Origin: Ziziphus jujuba
Taxonomy: Eukaryota > Streptophyta > Magnoliopsida > Rosales > Rhamnaceae
Assembly (NCBI RefSeq): GCF_031755915.1
Contig: NC_083379.1
Span: forward strand, 25,110,001-25,174,000
DNA length: 64,000 bases
Reading direction: 5' to 3'
In this document: positions 1 to 12,000 of the stretch, in pieces
Layout of the letters: every line of letters starts with the position of its first letter
Position numbering within the stretch: the stretch's first letter is position 1
The notes under the pieces: generated by a model
What the model was told of the DNA's origin: nothing
Databases searched by the model: none
Seen by the model: the letters and a program-made list of their open reading frames with translations, nothing else
Program-made: the position numbers and the translations under genes

Positions 1-1046
1 GTTATAATGGAATAGACCTCAACCCCTAACCAACCTGTAGTTAGAAATCTTGGTATAATGTAGACGCCACAATAGGGGATGGAAAACCTATTGATAAGTC
101 AAGCTAAAATAACCAATTCTCTAATGGTGTTTTAGGTCTTCTTAAAGAACAAAGAAATAATTAATCTCACAAGTATTTTCTTTATCAAATCAAAGTTGTA
201 TTCTTATTGAAAAATAAGCCTTTAAATAGGCTTCGAAAGAAACAAAATAAACCCTAAAAACCCTAGGAAAAACAGGCCACACAATAAAGAGTTCTATGGT
301 GGCCGAAATTCTCACTCCTTTCCTAATCTAATTTGGATTAATTAATTCCTTTATTTTGAATTAGGAATTAATTAATTTACAATGAAAATAATAAAATAAT
401 AACTTTCCAAAACTTATTTTTTCAGAAAATAAATAAATAAAAACTAAAAAGTAATGGTAATTTCCTAAAACAAAAAGTAGAATCAAATTAGGAAACTATA
501 ATACTAGCTTATTGACTAAGTTGACTTTGACCAATCTTTGGCCAAATTGAGCTCCAAATCAGCTTCAATATGCTTTTTAGGATGCCAAATAAGCTGAATA
601 TGAAGTCCCACACGTTTCCCATGCTTGGAAGTGGAAGAAAAAACAAACTCAGCAAAATACAGTAAAAAATAGGCCAAATTTGAAGCTGTCCGTACAACCC
701 CTTTTTGAATGCCTTTGAAGCTGCCTTGACTTGATTCCATATCCTATTAGACATATGTATTGAATCCATAAAGAGTTGGAACCATTTCATGCTGCCCGTT
801 CTCCATATTTGCACCAAAACTGCTACCCTGTCCGTATCGGCTTCCACCACTTGGATGCTTAGAATAGGCCTTGTATCTTCAAGTATGGACAAGCTCTATT
901 GAGAATTGATTACCCCTTGTATAAATTCTCCCAGGTTGTCCTTAAATGTCTTCATTTGAGCTCTTGTGATTGGCCTGGTTTTCATCCGTGTCGGTTCAGC
1001 ACCCCAGTGGGTTGTCTGTTGAGCAGGTTTGGGCGGAATCACATCA
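1..1046 (-). repeat. Gypsy-family LTR, reverse orientation, cut by window edge
   Basis: Reverse-strand copy of the roughly 1.1-kb gypsy LTR found about a dozen times in this window. It reads through the shared landmarks in reverse: the CTTGGTATA...GACGCCACAATAGG block, AATTAATTAATT tracts, and the end ...GGAATCACATCA at 1046. About 80-90 bases of the other end lie left of the window. It interrupts the C-terminal coding part of a MULE transposase that starts at 1047. Whether it is a solo LTR or the edge of a full element cannot be decided here; the following bases GGCAC would be its target-site duplication. Confidence 0.9.
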
Positions 1047-2007
1047 GGCACCTAGCATAGAAGAATCAGCAGCATGGCCAACATTTTGAAAAGGACCAGT
1101 ACCAGCATAGACAGTGGAGTTTGAAGCACTACTTGGCACTTGATTGCTTTTAGCTTCACTCTAAATAATAATACAAAAAATACTAGGCTATATAAGTAAA
1201 TGATAACCAAAATTTTCAAAAAAAAATAAATAATAACAATAATAATAATAAGGAACTAGATTCATTATTATAATAAGGAACTAAATTCATCATTTGATTG
1301 GTTTTGGCCTTTTTCACATTTCTAGGGACTTTGGGACATATATCCTCTTGTTATGACCAAGTGCACACTTTAATGTTACAGATTGCTTTTATTGTCTTGG
1401 CCGCTCATCTGGTCATTTTCTCTTACATCTCTTGGACGTTCTAGGTGGTCTCCTTTTCTCTTGATGCAAAACAGTATCAACCTCCACTTCAGGCCAGGTT
1501 GAATCATCAAGAATGGGATGGATAATGCTGTCATAAGTTACTAAATATGCAACCTTTTTTAGACTTCTATATAGGCCGTGGCATTCCAGTTAGTTGCCAA
1601 ACTCCACATTGGCATTTGGATTGGTTCAAGTGAAGAATATAAACCTCTTTCTCATTTAGCAGCTCATATTCACCATTTATAGCCCATATGCCACTTCAAT
1701 TGCACCTTTAGTGGCAATTTCTTTTATCCAATTTAGTGTCTTTTAATGCTTTATATGAATCTTCCTCATCATATATCTGCTAACTACCTCAGCAAACCTA
1801 AATTTGACTTTTACCTATCTGAATTCATCTTATTTTTAAATAACAACATCATGATATTTGTAACATGACTAAACTTAATAGATTCATCGAACACATGTAA
1901 CCTCCAATACTCAACTGGAATATACTTCAACCAAAGATAAGCTTCCTCACCAATACCTTTCATTTGCTCCACCATCATTCCAAAGTCTTCAACTCTTCTA
2001 TCCCTAG
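1047..2007 (-). pseudogene. MULE transposase, C-terminal half (degenerate)
   Basis: Minus-strand remnant of a Mutator-like (MuDR-type) transposase, the cut-and-paste enzyme of MULE DNA transposons. From 2007 downwards it reads the post-DDE segment (MKGIGEEAYLWLKYIPVEYW, then SHVTNIM and KMNSDR), typical of the region around the last catalytic Glu. Near 1570-1630 comes a SWIM zinc-finger remnant (SKCQCGVWQLTGMPRPI) in which the final Cys-x-His has decayed. The last part (about 1050-1145) is a serine-rich C-terminal tail. The stretch 1150-1290 is AT-rich and may be a former intron. Several stops break the frame after KMNSDR. The N-terminal half continues at 17259; Gypsy-1 separates the two. The family call is secure; the exon structure is inference. 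Confidence 0.85.
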
Positions 2008-3908
2008 TGATGAGAACCCGCTCGTACCCGTACAACCAACTACTTGCTGAGGTGATGATCCTATGCAACCGAAGACTGGCCAATTACTAGAGCTTGAGCT
2101 AAGAGGTTCAAGGACAATCTTGTTAGCTTCATACAGAGAGAAATTAAATTTTAAGAGGGCATATTAATATTAGAAGGTTTTAAGTCTATGTTGAGCATCC
2201 AAGTTGTGAAGGTAGAAATGGACTCGAAAAGCTGTTTTGATGCATTTGAGGACTCCGGGCAACAAGGGACGAGTTTTTTGGCCTATGAATGTGTTCAATC
2301 TCACTAAGAGGCCATGAAATCATGCCAAGGCAAAAGCAGGGGTGCCTAAGTATGTCATTAGCATCCAAGCTTCCACATCGGTCGGATTGAGTTAGTTTGG
2401 TGTTGGGAAGAAGTTTTCTTGCTTTCCAAGCAAGCTTTGATCATTTCAATCAATGGCAACATGTGGGGAACAATTCTAATCATACTAGGAATCCTATATG
2501 GCATGTTGGATCAGATTTGGAGTCTAAATTAGCTGGAGATTGGATAAGGACAGCTTATTCAGAAAACTAGCCAATTACTTTCCAAATCTAAAATTTGACT
2601 TTTGTTTTAGGAAATAATCTTTTATTTTTTTATTTAATTATTTGCTGGAAAAATTTATTTAGGAGGGTTGAATTTTAATATTTTTGATTGTAAATTAATT
2701 AATTCCTCTTTCAAAATTAAGAAATTAATTAATAGAAATTAGATTAGGAAAGACATGTGAGAATCGACCCCATCATTGTTTTTAGCTACACTGCCCGGTT
2801 TTACCTATTGTTCTAGAGTTTTATATCTTATAGAATACTAATAAACTAGCCTAAAAATTTAACAAAAATTAATAGACACATAAAGAAATCTACATATAAA
2901 ATTTCAAATTATTAGTAGTTCAATTGACCTGTTAACAAAAATAAACAAAACTGGATTACTGATCTTGTTGTAAATTTCCAACATATAAAATGAAAACTAT
3001 AAATTTCATTTTGGAATAAATATAAATCCAAATGACATGAAATAAAATTTAAAATTTTCCTTAGGATGTCTAGTTTGTTATTTTAAAATATCAAATTAAA
3101 ACCAAAAGTATAAATATGTCAAGAGATCATTCAATATAAATTACTTAAGTAAAAATAACATCTTTTAGATTTTCAAGTAATTCAGTCAAGTTTCACAAAA
3201 AAGTTAAAAAAAAAAAAGTAATTCAGTCAAGTTCCAAAAAATCATAATTAATTCTACACAATTTTAAAATCAATGATTCATAAATCAAAATAAAAGGTCT
3301 TTAACTTTATATGCGAAAAATAATATACATAGAGGTTAATAAATAAGTTAACTAAATTGAAATCTCAAATTTATAAATTTAGCATAAATTTGTTGATAAC
3401 ACAGAAAGATTGGATTAGAAAAATCATTTAAGGATTATTCATATGGAAAATGTTCATTGAAGAGTCTTTCTAGGATAAATTTTGGTTTTAAAAAAAAAAA
3501 ATTGTTAAGGAATTGGGTTGATATAGGCCATATTAGAATATGACATAAACCCATTTTTCGATTAAAAATTTAAAACCTTATTTCAAAAGGAATCAAATAA
3601 ATAAAATATGTTATACAACAAAAACAGATCATTATAAAACAAGTACATGTTCCTTTGATTCATATTAAGACATAAGTTACACAAACTAACTGTACAAATG
3701 TACCAAATCAAAACAACACATGGAAACAAAATCAAATACATAATAAACACATTCTAATTATTCTACATAACAAGGAAAATTATCTTATTTCTGCATGTAT
3801 CATAATCTTTTATTTGATCTTGATTTTCAACTAGGAAAACAAAGAATAAACCAAAACACAATAATCTATCTTATTGGTTTAGGAGCAAGTTGACCTAGGT
3901 TCATAACA
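2008..3908 (+). repeat. Gypsy-1 5' LTR with foreign 1-kb block
   Basis: The LTR begins TGATGAGAACCCG at 2008 and matches the 3' LTR (16138-17258) up to about 2830. It then changes to unrelated AT-rich sequence and returns to LTR sequence at about 3876 (GGTTTAGGAGCAAGTTGACC) to end CATAACA at 3908. Roughly 270 bp of LTR, including the TATTTAA-type promoter stretch present in sister LTRs, is missing across the block. A degenerate primer-binding site, TGGTATTGGAAC, follows at 3911-3922. Confidence 0.85.
2832..3875. repeat. 1-kb AT-rich dispersed repeat inside the LTR
   Basis: A non-coding block, about 75-80% A+T, replacing the middle of the Gypsy-1 5' LTR. Its reverse complement aligns by eye along most of its length with about 22865-23905. 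Shared words in order include AGAATACTAAT, GTAAATTTCCA, AAATTTTCCT, AATTAATTCTA, TAAATAAGTTAA, TAAGTTACACAA and GATCTTGA. There are no visible coding motifs. It may be a fragment of a large LTR or of a non-autonomous element; the family is not recognised. Confidence 0.7.
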
Positions 3909-5033
3909 TTTGGTATTGGAACTAAATTCTGTTGAGGTTTGATCTATCTTAATGGATTTATTTTATTTTTGTGTTATTTTGTAACTTTAGCATTTGGTTC
4001 AGGTTTTTTTCTACCCATACATGTTCTGCTAAAAAATAATAATAATATTAAAAAATTCCATAGCCGAATTAGGGTTTTCTTTTGCTTAGCCGAATTTTTT
4101 GCTTTCTAGTTGTTGGTTGGTTTGCATGTTGGTTCTTAGTAATTTGTTTTATAGTTGATTTTTCCTTACTGGTTTTAATTTTGATTAGTTGCACTCATAT
4201 AAAAAAAAGGAGGAATTTTGAAAAAAAAATTGCATAAACCTAAAATTTTGCAATTTATTTTGTTTGGTTTGGAAGGTGAATTCGGATGTGAGAAATTGTT
4301 AGGCACTGGAGTTTCATTGTTATGGTGATTGTGCTGCTAGAAGTTGTGTGATATTATTCTATTTGTGATTAAAAAAAAAAAAGCCAAAGTTAAAAAAAAA
4401 TTGTGCAAAAAGGCTGTTTTGAGGAGTTGTGAAATTAACTTTGGTTTGGATTTGGAAATTCAATTATGTTTGTTGAAGTTTCTGTTTGCTCATTCAATTT
4501 TGGTTGTTGGATATTGGAATATTGTCTGATAATTGATTAGATTAAAATTGGTTGAGGATTTGAGACAAAGACCTAAATTACGAAAACTACAACGAACAAC
4601 TATCACATATTTTGTTTGAATAGTGTTCTTGTTCATTGATTGAATCCTTTTCCAAATTTATTCTGTGAATTTTTGGCCTCTTAAAATTCTTGTTTGATTT
4701 CTTATTGAATTCAAAAATTGCTATATTATTCTCCCTATTTTGAATAGTAAAAATCGGAACTAGGTTTTATAATTCACTTGGAATTTGCTTGCTTTTTGCT
4801 TTTGTTTTATTGATAGGTTTAACTAGCACATATTTGTGATCTAGCTACTATTTTAAGTGTGTTTTAATAGAACTTTAAGATAATCTTTTAGAGTGTAAAA
4901 AGACAAGAGAGTGTGATCTTAAAAGAGGGTTAAGAGCTGAAACTAATGTGAAAACATGAGTGAATGAGACATTGTTGGAGTGATACACATGAGGGAATGA
5001 ATTTGGTGAGGTTTCTTTTATTATTTCACTAAC
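3909..5033 (+). other. Gypsy-1 untranslated leader
   Basis: About 1.1 kb between the degenerate primer-binding site and the gag start, without coding capacity. It has the family's usual leader landmarks: GGTTTGATCTATCTT just after the PBS, A-runs such as at 4371-4382, and the block before gag with GTGTGATCTTAAAAGAGGG and a GTGAGG...TTTATTATT stretch. The leaders of the other gypsy copies match it by eye. The reading frame at 4344-4529 lies in this leader and is not a gene. Confidence 0.75.
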
Positions 5034-6065
5034 ATGATAGATTCAAGAATAAGAAGAGGAGGTGACTCAATGAGAGAACTTGGAGAGGATTCTGTGGGAT
5101 TCAAAGGAGAATCTAGCGCATGAGGGAGTTTAGCTGAACCTACTGACATGCAGGCGATGTTGGAGCAATTGCATAGAATGAATGCTTGAGGAAGGGTAAT
5201 AGAGGCTTACTTAGAATGGGAAGAATGCATGGAGATGATTTTTGATTGCCATAATTATTTAGAGGCGAAAAAAGTTAAGTTGGCAGCTTTGGAATATTTG
5301 GAATTTGGACATTATGTTTTACAATGGTGAAACAATGTACAAAATACCAGAAGGAGAGTTGATGGTGAGTTAATAACCACTTGGAGACAAAGGAAAGGAG
5401 CCATGAGAAAAAGATTTGTACCAAGCCATTATAATAGGATGTTGCATAAGACATTACAATCTTTATCTCAAGGAAGCAAGTTGGTAGAGGATTATTATAA
5501 GGAGATGGAGATTCTCATAAAGAGATTGAGTTTGAATGATGACTGAGAGGCAACAATGGCTAGGTTTCTTGGAGGGCTTAACCGAGAGACTGCAAAAGAA
5601 GTGGATCTACAACAATATGTGGAGTTGGAAGAGATGTTGCATGTAGCAATCAAAATTGAGCACCAACTCAAGAGGAAGGGTAGTAATACACAGCTTGGAG
5701 GATCTTTAAGTAGTTGGAGGACCGGTTCAACTAGCTAGAGAAGCAATGTCGCAAAGAACAAAGCTAAAGCAAGAGGAAGGAAGTACCATTTGGCCAAGGA
5801 GAGCAACCAGGCCGAACTTATACAAGCACCAAAACCGAAGGGCAAGGATAATCCTAAACCATTTAGAGCTCGAGATATTGCGTGTTTTAAATGTCAGGGT
5901 CGAGGACACATTGCCAACCAATGCTCAAATAGAAGAATTATGGTGTTGATGGATAATGGAGAGTAGAAATCTGATAGTGAAGAGTCAGACGCTGAAATTG
6001 ACCATGATGAAGGAGAATTTGAAGATGAAGAACATGATGAACCTAAGAATCAAAAAGCTTCAAGG
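5034..6065 (+). pseudogene. Gypsy-1 gag (capsid-nucleocapsid) remnant
   Basis: Gag forms the virus-like particle. The start ATG at 5034 opens MIDSRIRRGGDSMRELGEDS, matching gag starts elsewhere in the window, and stops soon after. A deletion near 5190 removes the acidic, Arg/Gly-rich segment (GRGGRGRP in other copies). The capsid part resumes with AYLEWEECMEMIFDCHNYLE and runs to ARFLGGLNRETAKEVDLQQY (5556 onwards). A complete CCHC zinc knuckle, CFKCQGRGHIANQC, is encoded near 5882-5925, followed by an acidic linker. Frame changes and stops show it is inactive. Confidence 0.88.
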
Positions 6066-7896
6066 GCCGAGCTAAGTTTGGTGGCACGTAGATTGTGTAT
6101 AAGGATGAAAAGCAAGTGCAAAGGAAAAACATCTTCCACACTCGATGTGACATCCAAGGTAACATTTATAGTATGATTATAGACAGTGGGATTTGTGCCA
6201 ATGTTATTAGCACTGTTTTGGTGGAGAAATTAGGGTTAACAATAATCAAACATCTAGAATCACATATGCTTCAATGGATTAATGATAGTGGAGAGATGAA
6301 GGTAAATAAACAAGTCAAGGTAAAATTTAGTATTGATAACTATGTGGATGTGGTTTTGTGTGATGTTGTACCTATACATGCAGAACATATTTTATTGGAA
6401 GGATCAAGGCAATCTAACAAGAAAACCATAACCAAGGTCGGGAAAATTCCATTGCGCTCTGATTTTAAGGTAACAAGATTAAGCTTGATTCATTGACACA
6501 AAGGGAAGCGTTTATAGATCAAAAGCAAATGCAACAAAGGAGGGAGACCAAATGGCAAAGGGAGAAGACCATCATGCTACCCACGACTTTAATAAGCAAA
6601 CAAAAGGGCAAGACCGAGCTGTACCAATCAGGTAAGTTTGTTAAACCTGAGAGTGAGAAGACAAAGGAAGAGAAGAAAAGACCAACTTTTATCTTAGTCA
6701 AGGTGAGATTAAAAAGGCATTTCTAAATAAGGAACCTATGTCGATCATGATGTATAAAGATGCATTTTTAAATCATCTAGCTAACCCTGAAGAGCCTGCA
6801 TTGCCGAGAAGGTTGCTAGTTGTTTACCACTTATTCGAAGGATTGAACACCAAATAGATTTCATCCCCAGAGCCGCAATTCCTAATAGACCAACATACAG
6901 AAGTAATCCCGAGGAGACAAAGGAGCTTCAGCGTTAGGTAAGTGAATTGCTTGAAAAATGTTACATTATAAAAAGCATGAGTCCATGTGCTATACCTGTA
7001 TTGTTAGTGTCTAAGAAAGATGGATCTTAGAGAATATGTGTAGATTATAGGGCCATTAACGACATAACTATCAAGTATATACATCCTATTCATAAATTAG
7101 ATGATATGCTTGATGAATTATATGGTGCATGCATGCTTTTGAAGATTGACCTTAGGAGTGGGTATCATCAAATAAGAATGAAAGAGGAAGATGAGTGGAA
7201 GATTGCATTTAAGACACAATATGGTTTATATGAGTGGTTAGTAATGCTTTTTGGATTAACTAATGCACCTAGTACTTTTATGAGACTAATGAACTATATC
7301 ATGTGTCCATTCATTGGAAAATTTATGGTTGTTTATTTTGATGATATTCTTGTATATAGTAGGAATTTAGATGAGCATGTTGAACACCTTAGGTTAGTCT
7401 TAGAAGTACTTAGGAAAGAAAGATTGTTGCTATTCTCAAAAAGTGTTATTTTTGTCAAGATGAGCTTGTGTTCTTAGGATTTATTGTGAGTACCGTAGGA
7501 ATTAAGGTTGACCAATCCAAGGTCAAAGCAATCCAAGAGTGGCTGAAACCTACTGTTATTACTTAGGTAAGAAGTTTTCATGGTTTAGCTAGTTTTAACT
7601 TGTTGAAAGAAAACTTAACTAATGTTCTTTTACTGGTCTTACTTAATATTTCTAAGACTTTTGAGATTGAATGTGATACTTCAGGTGTAGGTATTGGAGT
7701 GCTGTTGATGCAAGAAGGAAGACTTATAGCATACTTTAGTGAGAAGTTGAATGGGGCGGCATTGAATTATCCAACCTATGACAAAGAGATGCATGCTTTA
7801 GGTCGAGCTTTGGAGACATGGCAACATTATTTGATGCCGAAGGAACTTGTGATTCACACGGATCATGAATCTTTGAAGCATATCAAAGGCTAAGGG
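6066..7896 (+). pseudogene. Gypsy-1 protease, RT and N-terminal RNase H
   Basis: Pol region interrupted by Copia-A. Aspartic protease: YKDEKQVQRKNIFHTR, then the catalytic IIDSG (Asp codon at 6182) and HILLEG, the usual HILLGRPW being damaged. [47 protein letters not shown] (7088-7190), [21 protein letters not shown] and the active-site [11 protein letters not shown] (about 7334-7366). Next comes a small deletion from HGLASF straight to the RNase H start, which reads [13 protein letters not shown]...[13 protein letters not shown]...[12 protein letters not shown] to the Copia-A insertion point. Stops occur at 7028, 7476 and 7564 and the frame changes several times. RT-before-integrase order assigns it to Ty3/gypsy. 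Confidence 0.92.
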
Positions 7897-8932
7897 TGTT
7901 GAAGTGTGGCAATTTTGCCACTTGATGGTGCATGTCATCGGCTAGCATGCACACCTTGGTATCAAATCCTTTCCTTTTATGAGTTTATATTTCTTTGTAT
8001 GTTTTTAATTGATGCAAGGTATATTTTGATAATGTTTTGTGCCTAAGTTATGTATGCAAAATTATAGGCAAGATTATGCACAAAAGAGTAGGAATGCTAT
8101 GCTTGAAATGCCTATGGTGCTGGATTCATAATTTCCAGCAACATAGTTCCACTATTTATCTTATATCTCAGGTTGCAAATGGCGTGTTGGGCTGAAATTT
8201 TGAGGGATGTCTACAGACATATATAGAAGACTATGGTTTAAATTTCAGGTCAAAATGACATGGGTAAGTCCATTTTCTATTCCAAACATATTGCTGTATC
8301 TGATGGGCCCAGTATGCAGAGTATGGGCCAGTTTTGGAGCTGTTTGGCCCATGATCCGGTTCCAGAACTTTCCTAGATCTTGGAACAATATTTATTGATG
8401 ATCAAGGATGCTTCAAACCAAGTTTCATAAGCAGATACAAAGGGGAACTAAGTAGGTGAAGCTAGTTTGGTTGTTTACCCAAACTAGTTAAACAATAGGA
8501 ACTTAGTTCAAAACCATGTGCCAGTTTTTACTATATTTGGAATAGACATGTTGCAGCTGGTTTTTGACTCTTTTGTGTATGAAAAGTTAGGTGTTGACCA
8601 TTTTATTTTTTAAATTTCAAATACTTTACTCATTTTGTAAGCTCACATGCTTGGCATGTGTGAACTAGTTGTAATTTCAAGCTTATATAGTAAAATGAAT
8701 GAAATGGCTACACATCCAAGCCTTATTTTCAAAAGCCAACGTGTTCCTCTTCTTCTTATCTCTTCTTCAACACCTTAGAACACTTTAGGAACCCTAAAAA
8801 CCAGAAAACACCATAACCAAAACCTAAAAACACAACTCATACACAACCATTCCCAAGAGCATCACCAAAAGCTTGCTTGTTGCTAACACTTCAAGCTAGC
8901 TTGCTCTTGGTCATAACCTTCTCACCCCAACA
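7897..8932 (+). repeat. Copia-A 5' LTR
   Basis: Starts TGTTGAAGTG and ends CACCCCAACA. Two inverted repeats lie near the start of U3: GTGGCAA-TT-TTGCCAC, and GTGCATG...CATGCAC. A third, CACATGC-TTG-GCATGTG, lies just upstream of the TATA-like TATATAG. The same structures are present in the 3' LTR. Confidence 0.97.
8644..8690 (+). promoter_or_regulatory. Probable LTR promoter: hairpin plus TATA box
   Basis: The inverted repeat CACATGC-TTG-GCATGTG (8644-8660) is followed about 25 bp later by TATATAG at 8684-8690, the best TATA-box candidate in the LTR. The 3' LTR has the same arrangement. In both Copia-B LTRs the box reads TATATTG. Promoter function is inferred from position and composition only. 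Confidence 0.5.
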
Positions 8933-8935
8933 AAG

Positions 8936-8947
8936 TGGTATCAGAGC
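8936..8947 (+). promoter_or_regulatory. Copia-A primer-binding site (initiator-Met tRNA)
   Basis: TGGTATCAGAGC, complementary to the 3' end of plant initiator methionine tRNA, lies three bases after the 5' LTR. It primes minus-strand cDNA synthesis. Confidence 0.95.
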
Positions 8948-9066
8948 AAGGCACATTTTTGTGAGATTTGTGAGGTTTTTGGACTGGTTCGTTCCTTGAG
9001 AGTGAAGAGATACTTGAAAGCACAAATATATTTTCATATTCCTTCATACTAGAAAGCAACATTCAC

Positions 9067-12000
9067 ATGGCTTCTTCAAGTTTTTCAACTCCTTCTCCTC
9101 CTATCTTCAATGGGGAGAACTACAACATTTGGAGTATCAAGATGCAAGCCTACTTGAAGACTTATGGTCTTTGGGAGGTCACCATAAATCCCTAAGAACC
9201 CGAGCCTTTGAGACAAGGGGCAACGGTCAACCAAATCAAGCACCATGAGGAGGAATTGGCTAAAGGTTTCAAGGCTCTCACCGCCATTCATTCTTGTATT
9301 AGTGATACCATTTTCACAAGGATAATGGCATGTGAGAGTGCCAAAGAAGCTTGGGACAAACTTCAAGATGAGTTCCAAGGGAGTGCAAGGACAAGGAAAA
9401 TGCAAATCCTTAACCTAAGGAGGGAGTTTGAGACTATCAAGATGAAAGACAAAGAAACGGTTAAGGAGTTCACCACAAGGCTTCTTAATGTGGTGAATCA
9501 AATTAGGGTGCTAGGTGAAAGATTAAGTGACCAAAGGATTGTGGAGAAGGTGTTGGTCTCCTTGCCCGAGAGGTTTGAAGCTAAGATATCTTCATTGGAG
9601 GAGTCAAGGAACCTAAATGAAATTTCCTTGACCGAGTTGGTGAATGCCTTGCAAGCTACGGAGCAAAGGAGGAGGATTAGACATGAAGAATCAATGGAGG
9701 CTGCATTTGTGTCTAATCAACATCAAAAGACACATAATCAAAAGAAGAACAAGCTTAGGGTCATAAAGGAGAAAGGTGAAACTAGCAAACCCGAGAAGAA
9801 GTCCTATGAACCTTGTCACCATTGCAAGAAGAAAGGTCATCATCCAAGAAGGTGTTGGTGGAGGCCGGATGCATTTTGCCATAAATGCCAACAAAAGGGT
9901 CATGTGGAGAGAGTATGCAAGGCTAACAAGAAAGATAAGCAACAAGCAAATGTTGCTAAAGATAATGCAAGTGATAATGAATCCGAAGAGTTGTTTGTTG
10001 CTACTTGTTTTAGTAGCATCAAGAATGATGAAGGATGGATCATTGATAGTGGAGCAACACACCATATGTCTCACAAGCATGAGTGGTTCACAAACTTGGA
10101 TAGGAGCAGCCACAACAAAGTCAAAATTGGAAATGGAGCCTTGATGGAAGTGAAAGGCAAAGGAGATGTGGTGATACACACCACCAAAGGTATCAAAACT
10201 ATCCATGATGTTCTCTATGTACCTTCTTTATGTGAGAACTTACTTAGTGTAGGTCAAATGCTTGAGAACAAATATGCATTACACTTCTCAAACATGACAT
10301 GCACTATAGTTGATACACATGGAAATGAATTAATGTGTGTTGGAATGAAGAACAAGAATTTTAGGTTGAATATGGATGAAAATGGTGCATCGGTTGCATT
10401 GAACACCAAAGTTGAGAACACCTCTCAACTTTGGCATAAAAGACTAGGCCATGCTAGCTTTAAGTCATTGGTAGGCACACATGAACTTGTTAGAAACATG
10501 CCATTGGTGGAGAAGCAAGAACATGTGTGTGAAGTGTGTCAAAAAGGAAAGCATACTAGGCTAGCATTTCAATCTTGTTCTTGGAGATCAAAGGAGAAGC
10601 TAGGACTTATACATTCGGATATTTATGGTCCTATGAGTGTTCCATCCTTAAATGGCAGCAAGTATTTCATAACTTTCATTGATGATTACTCAAGAATGTG
10701 TTGGGTGTATTTCCTTGAAAGAAAATCACAATCTTTGGAGAAGTTTGTAGAATTTATGAAGTTAGTGCAAAATCAATCCGGTTGCACTATAAAGGTGTTA
10801 AGGACGGACAATGGTGGGGAATACACAAGTGAGGCTTTCAAACAACTTTGTAAGGATCATGGTATAGTTCATCAATTCACTACACCATACACACCACAAC
10901 AAAATGGTGTATGTGAAAGGAAGAACCGTACCATCATGGAGATGGCTAGATGTTTGTTGTTTGAAAGTGGCTTGCCAAAGAAGTTTTGGGCCGAAGGAGT
11001 TAATTCATCCATCTACATCCAAAATAGGCTTTACTCAAGGTCTTTGAGAAGTAAAACCCCATTTGAGCTTTGGTTTGGATATAAGCCTTCTCTTGATCAT
11101 CTAAGGGTATTTGGAAGCATTTGTTACATCCTAGTACCACAAGAGAAGAGAGGAAAGCTTGATGAAAGGTCACAAGTTGGTGTTTTGGTTGGCTATAGTG
11201 ATGTGACCAAGGGATATAGAGTGTATAACTTGGAAACCAAGAAACTTGTGATAAGTAGAGATGTGAAAGTTGATGAGGAAGCTAAATGGGTTTGTAGTAA
11301 GGAAGAGTTGGCTAGTATGGATGAAGACAATCGGCTTGAAGCTCATGATAATGATGAGGAACAAGGAAATGATGAAGGTGCTGCCCATGATGATGAATAT
11401 GATGAGAATGAGCTAGAAATCTCCATAGGGGCTGATTTGGAGATTGGTGATGGTGTGAGAGGCACAAGACCTCTTAATGAGATTTATGAAAGGTGTAATG
11501 TGGCATTGAGTGATCCAATCAATGTCCATGAGGCTATGGCAAGAAAAGAGTGGAGACAAGCCATGCAAGATGAAATCGATGTGATAAACAAGAATGACAC
11601 TTGGAGCTTGGTAACAAAACCGAAGGGAAAGAATGCTATTGGGGTGAAGTGGATCTTTAGGACCAAGTACAATCCGGATGGGTCCATAAATAAGCACAAG
11701 GCAAGGCTTGTTGTCAAAGGATATGCATAACAAGCCGGTGTGGATTATGGAGAGACTTTTGCACCGGTTGCAAGGATGGAAACCATAAGACTTCTCCTTG
11801 CAATTTCGGCACAAAAGTCTTGGAAAGTATATCACCTTGATGTGAAGTCAGCCTTCTTGAATGGAATATTGAAGGAGGAGGTCTATGTTATGCAACCCGA
11901 AGGTTTTGTGAAGAAAGGAAGTGAAGAGAAGGTATACAAGCTACACAAGGCCTTGTATGGCCTTAAACAAGCTCCTAGGGCATGGTATTCCAAGTTAGAT

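Noticed and set aside
4344..4529. Plus-strand frame of 61 codons and similar small frames in the gypsy leaders (46109, 46257, 43747)
   Set aside because: They lie in untranslated leaders, differ between copies of the same leader, and consist of A/T-rich translation.
8207..8398. Frame MSTDIYRRLWFKFQVK... repeated in all Copia-A/B LTRs (also 32506, 37632)
   Set aside because: It recurs only because the LTR is repeated. It lies inside the LTR, has a different end in each copy, and shows no known domain.
9085..11835. Minus-strand frames of 70-170 codons opposite Copia-A (and the equivalents opposite Copia-B)
   Set aside because: They are antisense shadows of the polyprotein; none contains recognisable domains.
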